Shown here: positions 9,629 through 19,915 of the stretch, piece after piece
Layout of the letters: every line of letters starts with the position of its first letter
Numbering within the stretch: the stretch's first letter is position 1
DNA from: Orychophragmus violaceus
Taxonomy: Eukaryota > Streptophyta > Magnoliopsida > Brassicales > Brassicaceae
Assembly (NCBI GenBank): GCA_030180135.1
Contig: CM058239.1
Location: forward strand, 63,371,823 to 63,435,822
Direction of reading: 5' to 3'
DNA length: 64,000 bases
Position numbers and translations under genes: made by a program
The notes under the pieces: model-generated
What the model was told of the DNA's origin: nothing
Database searches by the model: none
The model's input: only the letters and a program-made list of their open reading frames with translations

Positions 9629-10766
9629 TGTTGGAATTTCAGATACATCCATGGGGATGCTCTGAGAAACAAGTCTGGCTCAAGAGAATGAGGTAGAGTA
9701 GAAGAAACAAGCCTAAGACCCAATTAGGGTTCTTAAGGCGCTTAGAGAGAGAAACTAGGGTTTGCGGATTAAAAGAGAAACAAAAGCTACTCTACCTCTA
9801 GAAATGAACACTTAAGCTATATGAAAATGTCTCCAAGAGCTTAACATCACATTAGGATAGTTTACTCATGAGAATGGAGCCAAATCAGTAATTAACTTAG
9901 AGGTGTTCTAAAAGAAGAAGACAAAACTATGTAAGAGCATTAAAGGAAAACCGAGAGCTCTCACACTTGGATTAGTTATGGAAGAACTATCCAAGTGTGG
10001 ATTTGGGACTGCCTTAGCAGCCCAACCATGCTCTTACATGAGTCTACATTGTGTCTTATTGAAGATCACAATGAGAGCTTAAGAGAAAGAAAACCGCAAC
10101 TAAAGACTAAAGGGGAAGAGAGAAGAAGAGAGACTTTGTTTGTTACAAGAAGTCTTAGAAAGGTTTGTGAATTAGCAAAGGGATACAATGGCGTGGAAGA
10201 CCTTTAAATAGGCTCACAATTAGGTTAAGACAACCATAAACAAAGACAACAAATCATAGCCATTGATTCTTTAGGAGGGAGATTCGAATTCAAAATGGAT
10301 GGCTGGATCTTCTTTACTCCTTCTTGGTTTCTAGTGAGTTCAGACATGAAAGTGACCTCTCCTCTCTCTTATTTGGCGTGTTGTAGGTCTGGAGAGAGAG
10401 AGAACACACTCCCAAAGGCTGATAGTGACTGGTCTTCACTTGTGTTCAGACCTTAACTAAACATGTGACTCCTTCTTGTGTAATCTTGTTGAACATCCGA
10501 ACATGCTTAGTGTAAGACTTGATTCTGCCCCACTTTTGCACATTGATTCCAACATCTTCTTATGCATACTTGGCCCTGATTTTGCACAGCCTTGCTTGTG
10601 CCCCAACTTTGCACATTTCTCTTCAAGGAGTGTTGCTTGGATAACACTCTTTTCTTGCTTGTGGAACCACCTCTTTTCTTGTGGAACCTTCTTCTTTTGC
10701 TTTGTTTAGGACTGAGGCTCGGCTTCTTCAGCCTCTCCTCATCCCATTTCTTCTTCCTCTCTAATA
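9629..10766 (-). repeat. 5' LTR of N
   Basis: Same length as the left copy with one difference seen. The primer site adjoins at 9617-9628 and CTATG (10767-10771) repeats the left flank. Confidence 0.9.
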
Positions 10767-10771
10767 CTATG

Positions 10772-12897
10772 TACCTGAGACTAGAAGGGTATTAGTCTCT
10801 AGAGATGTCAAGTTTGTGGAGTCAAAGGGTTTCTATGAAGAGAAGAGTTGGGAGAGCCTTAAGGACCTTCCTAATAACCCTTCTGACCGTGCCAATAACC
10901 TAAGGAGGATCTTAGAGAGCCTGGGAATTGCTCAGCCAAAGAGGAGTGAGGCGACTCAAGTGGATAAACCGGCTGAGGAAACTAACATTGTGGATGAGCC
11001 TACTCATCTTGATCATGAGGAGGGCAATGGAGAATCACAAGAGGAACCACAAGCTGATGGTTCTGCCACACATGATCAAGATGATAGAGAAGAGATTGTT
11101 GGCCAACAAATGGAACCTGAAGCTATGCAAGAGGAATCTGTAGTGCAAGAGGAACCTGAAGTAGTACAACATCAACAGCCGGCTCAAGGGCTTAGAAGAA
11201 GTACTAGAGAGAGAAAGGACCCGTCTGAATGGATGAAGACTAGGGTTTACTACAATTGCAAGGCAGTAGCTCATCCAACACAAGCTGTTTGCACACTTGC
11301 TCACTTCCCAACTGAGCACAAGGTGTTTATGAGTGCTATTGATGCTGAATGGGTTCCTAAAACCTATGAAGAAGCTAAGGAGCACAAGAAGTGGACTGAT
11401 GCAGTTGGAGAAGAGATCAAGGCAATGGAAAACAACAACACTTGGTATGAAACAGATTTACCAAGGAAGAAGAGGGCAGTGAGTTCCAAATGGGTTTTCA
11501 CTATCAAATACAAGAGCAATGGAGAGATAGAGAGGTACAAGGCCAGATTAGTTGCAAGAGGGTTTACACAAACCTATGGAGAGGATTATAGAGACACTTT
11601 TGCACCAGTAGCCAAGCTTCATACAGTGAGAGTGATTCTGTCCTTAGCAACAAACTTGGAGTGGGATTTGCATCAAATGGATGTCAAGAATGCATTCCTC
11701 CAAGGAGAGCTAGAAGATGAGGTTTACATGACTCCACCACCTGGTCTTGAAGGCATGGTAACACAAGGAAAGGTTCTGAGGTTGAAGAAGGCAATCTATG
11801 GTCTCAAACAATCTCCTAGAGCTTGGTACCACAAGCTAAGCACAACTCTCATGGAAAAGGGTTTTAGTAGATCAGAGGCTGATCATACTCTCTTCACTCA
11901 ATCAAGCCAAGAAGGTATTGTTGTCATTCTCATTTATGTAGATGATATCATCATCTCAGGGAGTGACAAGGTAGGAATTCAAGCTTGCAAAGATCATTTG
12001 AAATCTGTGTTTGATATCAAGGATCTTGGTTAACTAAAGTACTTCCTAGGGATAGAAGTGTGTCGGTCTAAAGAAGGCCTCTTCTTATCACAAAGGAAGT
12101 ACACTCTTGATTTATTGAATGAAGCAGGTAAGCTCAATGGAAAGACAGCCAAGACACCTCTTGAAGAAGGCTACAAAGTCACAAGAGAGGGGGAGATTGC
12201 AAAGGAGCCATTTGGAGACATTACACTCTATAGGAGGATGGTTGGTAAGCTGATTTATCTTACCATTACACGGCCTGATTTGTGTTTTGCTGTGAACCAG
12301 GTGAGCCAGCATATGCAAGCTCCATTGATGCATCATTGGAACATGGTGGACCGGATCCTAAGGTACCTCAATGGATCTCCTGGCCAAGGGATATGGATGG
12401 GGTGCAACCAAAGCACAGAGATTGTAGGATATTGTGATGCAGATTGGGCAGGAGATAGACAAGATAGGAGGTCCACTTCAGGCTATTGTACATTCATTGG
12501 AGGCAATCTTGTGACTTGGAAAACAAAGAAGCAGAAGGTGGTGTCTTGTTCAAGTGCAGAGGCAGAGTATAGAGCAATGAGGAAGCTTACAAATGAGTTG
12601 ACATGGCTGAAGGCTTTGCTTGAAGATTTGGGCATTGATCAACCAACTCCAATCACAATGCATTGTGATAATCAGGCTGCAATACACATAGCTTCCAACT
12701 CAGTGTTTCATGAGAGAACAAAGCACATAGAGGTGGATTGTCACAAGGTGAGGCAGAAGGTTCAAGAAGGTGTGATCTTACCTTGTTACACAAGAAGCTC
12801 GGATCAACTAGCAGACATCTTCACCAAGGCTGCTAGCTTGAAGGTTTGTGAGTTCATTCTTCCTAAGCTTGGACTCATTGACCTCTCTCAAGCTTGA
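10772..12897 (+). pseudogene. B gag-pol, second part (integrase tail, RT, RNase H)
   Basis: Continues the frame broken at 6545. It holds the acidic linker, RT with YVDDI and RNase H with the GYCDADWAGD, SSAEAEYRA and HCDNQAAIH motifs. One nonsense codon, TAA at 12031-12033, replaces the Glu of DLGELKYF in RT, so even without N the copy cannot make a full polyprotein. Compared with A the linker carries a short in-frame insertion (VVQEE region, about 11140). Otherwise the protein is almost identical to A. Confidence 0.9.
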
Positions 12898-12920
12898 AGA
12901 ACCCTAGGCCGTAGAGCTTA

Positions 12921-12986
12921 TACTCTTTTTCCCTTGATATAGTTTTTATCCCAAGTGGTTTTTCTATATCAAGGTTTTTAATGAGG
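12921..12986 (+). other. conserved 3' hairpin module, copy in B
   Basis: Stem CCTTGATATAG (12932-12942) with CTATATCAAGG (12964-12974), identical to the module in A. Confidence 0.85.
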
Positions 12987-13045
12987 TAAGTATCTACGGT
13001 TCCAAGCTTGATCACTCCATCTCCATGATCAAGCTTGAGGGGGAG

Positions 13046-13581
13046 TATTGATTTGAAGAATAAAAGAAGTATCCAAGAAGTATTCAAGAAGTGTTACACA
13101 AGGAAGAGCCGGTTTTAGGTTGTGCAAAGTTGGGGACTTTGGGGACAGAAACAATTAGGTATCTCGGTTTTAAAATGAATTGTTTATGTCCCCAACATAG
13201 TACAAGGAGGTCTGGAGCTGATCAGAGGAGCAGAGGTCTGATCCCTAGGTCAGGACAAGGTTTCTCTCTCCTTGGAACCAACTAGGTCCTGTCGCTATCA
13301 CTCCTAGCCGTTACACTCCTTTCTCCAATGAAGTCTTTGTCTTGTTCTTCTTTGTTTAATGTTTTGTTGTCTTGGATACCCTAGATATCTCTCTCTATTT
13401 AAAGGATGTAACACACATTTTATCAATACACACTTAGGGAACATATTTCCCAAGTTACACTCTCTTTACTCTCTCTCGGCTACTACTCTCTCTCTTAAAA
13501 CCCTAGCGCATTCTCTCCTCTTCTCTCATCTCTAAACTCCTCAATACTCACTCAATCTCTCCTAAACTCCTAATTCTAACA
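13046..13581 (+). repeat. 3' LTR of B (536 bp)
   Basis: Starts TATTGATT after GAGGGGGAG and ends TTCTAACA. It is only loosely similar to the LTR of A even though the interiors of A and B are nearly identical. It has a TATTTAAA box at 13396, a GTTGGGGAC ... GTCCCCAAC inverted pair (about 13131-13194) and AAACCCTAG near its end. Confidence 0.85.
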
Positions 13582-14016
13582 AGGGGGAGTATTGATCATG
13601 ATTAGACAAATGTGTTAAGCTTGTGCATTATCACAAAATGCACAAGTCTTGCACATTTGATAATGTGCAAAGTTGGGGACATTTGAAGAAGACCAAAGGC
13701 GCCAAACATTCAAATGTGCAAGACTCGGTTTAAACAAGAAGGAAGGAGCCGCTAGGGTTTAAGGGAGAGAGAGCCGTTGTTGTTGTGGTCCACACTCTCT
13801 CTCTCTCCTCTGCCACACTTCAGACCTTCTTATCACTTTGTGCATTTGTCTTTTACTCCTTTAGGTTAAACATTCAGCTCATTGTATCCCATATATATGT
13901 CTTTGTAAACCGCAAATGAATGTAAGGGTTTCTGAGTTTATTCTCCCATCTCTCTCTCTTGCGCCTCCACAGCTCAAGAACCCTAACCCAAACATGTTCA
14001 ATCTCTAAAACTATCA
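13582..14016 (+). mobile_element. Copia element X remnant: polypurine tract and 3' LTR
   Basis: AGGGGGAG (13582-13589) is the right half of a polypurine tract. It is followed by a 427-bp LTR (13590-14016, TATTGATCATG ... AACTATCA) of the same family as the LTRs of H. B lies in the tract, so the body of X should be left of the window. The sequence after 14016 is integrase-coding sequence of E, so X inserted there with AACAT as the expected target duplication. Confidence 0.8.
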
Positions 14017-16559
14017 AACATTGCAAATCTGTTTTTCCAGCTTCTAAAACTACTTATGAAAATTGCTTTGATCTTGTTCACTCTGATGTATGGACTGCTC
14101 CTTGTGAGTCTAGAGAAAACCATAAGTACTTTGTCACATTCATTGATGAAAAGTCTAAATATACTTGGATAACACTGATGCAAACTAAGGATAGGGTGCT
14201 ATAAGCTTTTATGAACTTCCAAAGTCATGTTACTAACCATTTCAATGCTAAGATCAAAAATTTTAGATCAGACAATGGTGGTGAGTACACAAGCAATGAC
14301 TTCAAACAACATTTGTCGAAATATGAAATTCTTCATCAAACTAGCTGTCCTTATACTCCACAACAGAATGGAGTGGCTGAGAGGAAGAATAGACATTTAA
14401 TGGAGGTTGCACGGTCCATGATGTTCTACAAGAATGTTCCTAAGAAGTTTTGGGGAGATGCAGTCATGACGGCTTGTTATTTGATCAACAGAACTCCCAC
14501 AAGAGTTCTTAAGGACCAATCTCCATTTCAGGTACTAAACAAGACCAATCCATTAGTTAATCACTTACGTGTGTTTGGGTGTATTTTCTTTGTGTTAATA
14601 CCAGGGGAACATAGAGATAAGTTGGATGCTAAGAGCACCAAAGCCATGTTCATTGGTTACTCCAAAACACAAAGAGGATACAAGTGTTATGTACCTGAAA
14701 CAAGGAAGGTTTTAATCTCAAGAGATGTGAAATTCATGGAGACAAAGAGCCTCTATAATGAGAAGAATTGGGACAGCTTGAAGGATCTTCCTACTTCCCA
14801 ATCAGATAGAGCTGCTAACTTAAGAAGAATCATGGAGAGTCTTGGCATTAGTGTACCACAAGAACCGGTTGTAACAAGCACACCACCTACTCCAGTCTCG
14901 GATGCACCAGTGGAAGACTCACAACAACCCCATCCTGATCATGAGGGGGACACATCAGAATCAGAATCAGGGCAAGAAGAACCGCAGCAAACTGATCCTG
15001 CTATAGAACCGCAGCAAACTGATTCTGCTACACATAATCAACCTGGTGTTGAAGAGCATGAAGAACATGAGTTAGAACTTGAGGGAGTGGGTAATCAGAA
15101 TGAGGAGATTGTGCAGCCAATTAACCAACAAATTCAAGCACTAAGAAGGAGTACAAGGGAGAAAAAGGATCCATCAGAATGGATAAAGACTAGAGTGTTC
15201 TTCAACAGCAATGCAGTAGCTCATCCCATTCAAGCCGTTTGCAGTTTAGCTCATGTACCTTTGGAACATCAATTGTTCCTTGGAAAGTTGGATCAAGAAT
15301 AAGTACCAACAACCTATGAAGAAGCAAAGGGAGATAAGAGATGGATGCAGGCTGTGGATGAAGAGATAAAAGCAATGGAGAACAATGAGACTTGGTATGA
15401 ATCTGAACTCCCTAAAGGAAAGAAGGCAGTAACTTCTAAATGGGTTTTCACTATCAAGTATAGAAGTGATGGAGAAGTGGAGAGATACAAAGCAAGGCTG
15501 GTTGCAAGAGGCTTTACTCAAACCTATGGAAAGGATTACTTGGACACCTTTGCACCAGTGGCTAAGCTTCACACGGTTAGGATCATCTTGTCTTTAGCAA
15601 CAAACCTTGATTGGGAACTTTGGAAAATGGATGTCAAGAATGCTTTCCTTCAAAGAGAGCTTGAAGATGAGGTATATATGAGACCACCTTCTGGTCTTGA
15701 GAGCATTGTGAAACCATGGAAGGTTCTAAGGCTCAAGAAAGCTATCTATGGACTCAAGCAATCACCGAGAGCGTGGTACCATAAGTTGAGCTCAACCCTT
15801 ATGCAAAGAGGATTTAAGAGGTCTGAAGGAGATCATACTTTGTTCACTCTACAAGATCAGGAAGGTATCATTGTGATCCTTATTTATGTGGATGACTTTA
15901 TCATTTCAGGGAGTAACAAGTCAGGTATTCAAGAAACTAAAGCCTATCTTAAATCTGTGTTTGACATTAAAGATCTTGGTACTCTAAAGTACTTCCTTGG
16001 GATAGAAGTTTGTCGGTCTGATGAAGGACTCTTCTTATCTCAAAGGAAGTACACACTTGATTTGTTGTCTGAAGCAGGAAAGATTGGTTCAAAACTAGCT
16101 AAGACACCATTGGAAGAAGGCTACAAAGTCATAAGAGAGGGGGAGCTTGAAGACAGACCATTTGAGGACATTACTCACTATAGAAGGATGGTTGGTAAGC
16201 TAATCTATTTAACCATAACCAGACCTGATTTGTGCTTTGCTGTAAACCAGATAAGTCAACATATGCAAGCACCAAAGATACATCATTGGAACATGGTGGA
16301 AAGGGTACTCAGATATCTAAGTGGCACTCTGGGTCAAGGCATTTGGATGGGACGCAATCGAAGCACAGAGATAGTTGGGTATTGTGATGCTGATTGGGCA
16401 GGAGATAGAGTGGACAGGAGGTCAACAACCGGATATTGCACATTCATTGGAGGCAATCTGGTTACTTGGAAGAGTAAGAAGCAGAAGATTGTATCTTGTT
16501 CAAGTGCTGAAGCTGAATATAGAGCCATGAGGAAGTTGGTGACCGAGCAAGCATGGATC
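14017..16559 (+). pseudogene. E pol, integrase to RNase H, broken
   Basis: The translation matches the family of L, Q and I: KHCKSVFP of the integrase zinc region, the integrase core, an acidic linker rich in EPQQTD, RT with YVDDF and the first RNase H Asp and Glu motifs. Two nonsense codons replace Glu: TAA at 14202-14204 (before AFMNFQ) and TAA at 15300-15302 (before VPTTYEEA). F interrupts the RNase H domain after the codons for EQAW. The copy is dead by point mutation as well as by insertion. Confidence 0.9.
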
Positions 16560-17194
16560 TGTTGGAATTATGTCCAGTAATCTCTGTACTGTCTCTAGAA
16601 AGTAAGAGTATGTCAATGATCAGACATAAGTCATATAATACTGGGGATCATGATGGCTTGCTAGAGTCCGCTCATGATCTATAAGTCTTGGACTTATTGC
16701 CTTTATTATATGATCCCATATGGGTCACACGCCTAAGCTAACGGGAAAATACGAAGGAACGGTTTAGCAGAAGTACGGTAAAAGTGCTAGGCATTTACTG
16801 TGTTTAGAGAGACTAAAGGGCCTGATTAAATCCAAGGGATTTAATCAGAACTGAGAATTGGGCCCAAAAGCCCATGAGAACTAGAAGGGATTTTAATGAA
16901 TAAAATCAGACCTAGCTCTCTAACTTTCTCAAGCTTCTGCGCCTCCCTCCTCTCTCTCTGCGCCTCCTCTCTTTTGGTCTAGCAGCCTCTCTTCCCGAAG
17001 TGTGCGTGTGTGAGCCTTTGGAGGAACAACCTCTTGGTGGTTCTGCTGATCTCTGACCCGTACCTCCATTCCGCTGCATAAACAAGGTAACAGGTGAGAT
17101 CTATTATGTTTCTAATCAAGAGAACCTAGATCTGCATGTTTAGTAGGATGAATCAATCTGAGAATTGAATCAGGAGACACTAAACGATCCAACA
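16560..17194 (+). repeat. 5' LTR of F (635 bp)
   Basis: TGTTGGAATTATG ... GATCCAACA with short inverted ends. It matches 23201-23835 with no difference that I can see. Its start resembles the LTR of G, so F and G are sister families. Confidence 0.92.
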
Positions 17195-18895
17195 GTGGTA
17201 TCAGAGCCATTGGTTCTGTGGTTTTTCTTGTTTAGAATCATGTTTAGGATTGTTTAAGAAGTGTTTGAATCAATTTACTGATAAAGAAAAATACTTAAGA
17301 AACAAAGAATTAAAACCTAAACAAACAAGAAATCGCATGATCCAATCTATATGAATTGGTATGCGTCGGAGTGTTGATCAGTTTCGGATCACACGTCCGG
17401 ATCGTTTGATGCACAAACCGATCATGGATCGGCTTGTGTCGACGACACGATCGCAGGAGTTGGACCGTACGACCGAGCGGTTTGGATCGGACGATCGCAC
17501 GATCGATCGCGATCGCATCCCGCTTCGTCCCGTCGAGTCTGTCCCGTGCTGTCCCGAGCGTCCCGTCCGAGCATCGAGATGGACCGAGCATTGTCCGAGC
17601 ATCGTCGCGAGAGAGATGGACCGATCTTGGATCGCGTCCGTTGCTTGCGGCTGGCCGATGTCTCGTCTCGATTGCGGCTAGGTCACGACCGTGATCGGTT
17701 CGTGACCAATCAGTTCGGTTCGGTTAATGGTTCGGTTTAATTTTATTAAAAATTAAACGTCACGGTTTAATAAACAGACTTAATAAAATTTATTAAGTTC
17801 TGGTTAAACCGGGATAAGAAATCCAAAGTCGAAAAATTGGATTTAGTGCCTAAACCAGTGGTTTTCTAATTTGATTTGGTTGGACCAAATAAATTGAGAA
17901 AATCCGGTTTAGTAAATAACCGGTTGACAATTGTGGTCATCGTAGTAATTAATTTTGGTTAGACCAATTTTAATGAACCAGACCGGTTATGTCATTTAAT
18001 TGGGCAATTGGGTTATGTCTTGGACATAGACCAATTCTTGGGCCTCGGGCCAAGAAGTTAAAACAATTGGGCCAATTATTTGAGTATTTTCTTCAGAATT
18101 AATTTAAAATTTATTTTTATAAAATTATAAAATCGATTTTTAAATTAATAAGTTTCCAAAATTTTGAAATTAGAAAGTTTCTTAAATTAGAAGTTTCTAG
18201 ATTTGCATGTTTTGGATTTTAGGAAATTTCTATATTTAGAAAATTTCCAATTTTAGGAAGTTTCCAATTTTAGAAAGTTTCCAATTTTAGGAAGTTTCCA
18301 ATTTTAGAAAGTTTCCAAAATTAGTAGGTTTCCCAAAAAGGAAAGTTTCCCAAAATAGTAATCTTCTATTTTGGGATAAAATTTTAATAAACCTACAAAC
18401 CTCAAATAATATCAAGCGTTGGATGTCTTGTCCAGTCTATGTCAGCTGTCGAAGCCCATTCAATTGTACTCATGGCCTTACAGTGTGAGGGTGTCTACTT
18501 TTGCGTGGGTAAGACGGTTTGTGATTCATAAATGTCATTGGGAGTCCCAGACGTTAGTGATTACATGACTGTATAGTCTGGTTTTCTTGACTAGGCCATC
18601 GGGAGTCCCGGGCCTTGAGACATCAGAGTGGATTGGGCCTCGGGCCCAGATTCACAACCAAGAATTATATCACGGATATAATTAGCCGAGATAGGGCTTA
18701 CCGATATAAGCTAAGGTTGGGTGACGGCCAGTGGCCCACTTTGATCTTAGTTATATGTGGATCTTGGAATCATTATATTCTATTGAGGGTAACTGATGTT
18801 ATGGAATATAATGCGAGATTAATCATATTAAGTATAATGCGAGATTAATCATATTGAACATATTAACTAAAATCCTTTTATCTTAATTTTCAGTT
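17195..18895 (+). other. long leader of F, no gene
   Basis: It has three zones. Around 17350-17700 is GC-rich with many GATCG and CGATC words. Around 18160-18370 is AT-rich with about six 17-bp units of the type TTTCCAATTTTAGAAAG. Around 18420-18860 is the part shared with the leader of G, including GGGCCTCGGGCCC and GGGAGTCCCGGGCC. TTTTCAG just before the gag ATG resembles a splice acceptor. Open frames in the GC-rich zone occur in several frames at once and look spurious. Confidence 0.65.
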
Positions 18896-19915
18896 ATGAC
18901 TAGCACAAACAATCAAAACACTTTCTCGATCTGGTCTGTCCTTGAGATGGACAAACTGAACGGATCAAATTTCTTGACTTGGTCGCGGAACCTGAGGCTA
19001 GTCCTCAGGCAGGAGAGAAAGGACTATGTCCTTGAGAGAGCTCTCCCCGTGAGGATCGGGTCCAATGCTTCTCATGCAGTATATGATGCTTGGAATAAGC
19101 ATTATAATGATGCGGTAGATGTGCGTGGTCTGATATTGGCTACCATGGACTCAGACTTGCGGAAGCAATATGAGAACATGGAGTCGCCAATAGAGATGAT
19201 CAGCAGCCTGAAATTGAAATTTCAGGAGCAGATAAGAGTGGAGAGATACCAGTTGGTTAAGTCTCTCACTAGCTGCAAACTACCAAATGATCATCCAGTG
19301 AGTCCTCATGTCAGTAAAATGATGGGTTACATTGATAACCTGAGGAAACTGGATTATCCAGTTAGCCAAGAATTGGCAACTGAGATCATTCTACAGTCAC
19401 TGCCTTCAAGCTATGATAAGTTCAGAAGGAACTATATCAAGAAAGGCTTAACGAAGACGCTGACTGAACTGCATGATATGCTCAAAACAGTTGAGCCAAA
19501 CGTGAAGAGTACCCTGAATAATCTCATGATAGAGAAGGGTAGGTTTGCTAAACCTAATGCTGACAAGGGTGAAGGCAAAGTTGTCCAGATTTTGAATCAT
19601 GGCAAGCGTGTGTCTTCTGAGCCCGAGTCAGATACCTCTTACGTTGGTAAGTGCTGCTACTGTAAAGAGACAGGGCATTGGAAGAGAGATTGCATTAAAT
19701 TCATGGAAGATGATGAGGAGTTGAAGTTGATGTATGAGACTACTTCCTCAGGTATTCATGTTATTACTTCAAGTTCTACCTTAAAGGTATTGGATACTGG
19801 TTGTGGCACTGATATTTGTTGTAATATGCAGAGCCTAAGCAACAGTAGAACGTTGAAGGAAGGACAAGTGGATCTACATGTCTGGAAGGAGCTATGGACG
19901 CTGCCTCAGCCATAG
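18896..19915 (+). CDS. F gag with start of protease
   Basis: A 339-residue frame starting MTSTNNQNTF. The body matches plant Copia gag (UBN2/retrotran_gag type, with MDKLNGSNFLTW near the start). A CCHC knuckle, CCYCKETGHWKRDC, lies around residues 255-268. Close to the C-terminus LDTGCGTDICCN resembles the aspartic protease active site, after which the frame shifts and stops. Gag would form the particle and bind element RNA. G has the homologous gag on the other strand. Confidence 0.85.
   Translation: MTSTNNQNTFSIWSVLEMDKLNGSNFLTWSRNLRLVLRQERKDYVLERALPVRIGSNASHAVYDAWNKHYNDAVDVRGLILATMDSDLRKQYENMESPIEMISSLKLKFQEQIRVERYQLVKSLTSCKLPNDHPVSPHVSKMMGYIDNLRKLDYPVSQELATEIILQSLPSSYDKFRRNYIKKGLTKTLTELHDMLKTVEPNVKSTLNNLMIEKGRFAKPNADKGEGKVVQILNHGKRVSSEPESDTSYVGKCCYCKETGHWKRDCIKFMEDDEELKLMYETTSSGIHVITSSSTLKVLDTGCGTDICCNMQSLSNSRTLKEGQVDLHVWKELWTLPQP

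Larger units (their letters stand above)
6546..10766 (-). mobile_element. non-autonomous LTR element N (4221 bp)
   Basis: Two 1138-bp LTRs (6546-7683 and 9629-10766) flank a 1945-bp interior with no recognisable gag or pol. Orientation is minus: the primer site (reverse complement at 9617-9628) adjoins the right LTR, and the polypurine tract (plus-strand CTCCCCCGC, 7684) adjoins the left. The target duplication is CTATG on both sides. I see one difference between the LTRs (K/E change in a shared spurious frame near 7031/10114), so it moved recently although it codes for nothing I recognise. It resembles large non-autonomous (LARD-like) elements. Confidence 0.9.
5321..13581 (+). mobile_element. 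Copia element B, right part, interrupted by N
   Basis: Internal region of the same family as A, starting near the end of gag where A inserted. It continues through protease, integrase, RT and RNase H to its own 3' hairpin, polypurine tract and 3' LTR (13046-13581). N (6546-10766) splits it with target duplication CTATG at 6541-6545 and 10767-10771. The left part of B should lie left of the window. After 13581 the sequence is AGGGGGAG plus an LTR of another family, so B inserted in the polypurine tract of X. Confidence 0.85.

Noticed and set aside
13575..14020. X LTR as a solo LTR from recombination
   Set aside because: It is preceded by the half polypurine tract AGGGGGAG and its two flanks share no 5-bp duplication. 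A 3' LTR split from its body by B fits better.
17361..17740. Arginine-rich open frames in the GC-rich leader of F
   Set aside because: Long frames occur in several overlapping frames and both strands, as expected from CG-rich low-complexity sequence. No domain is recognisable.
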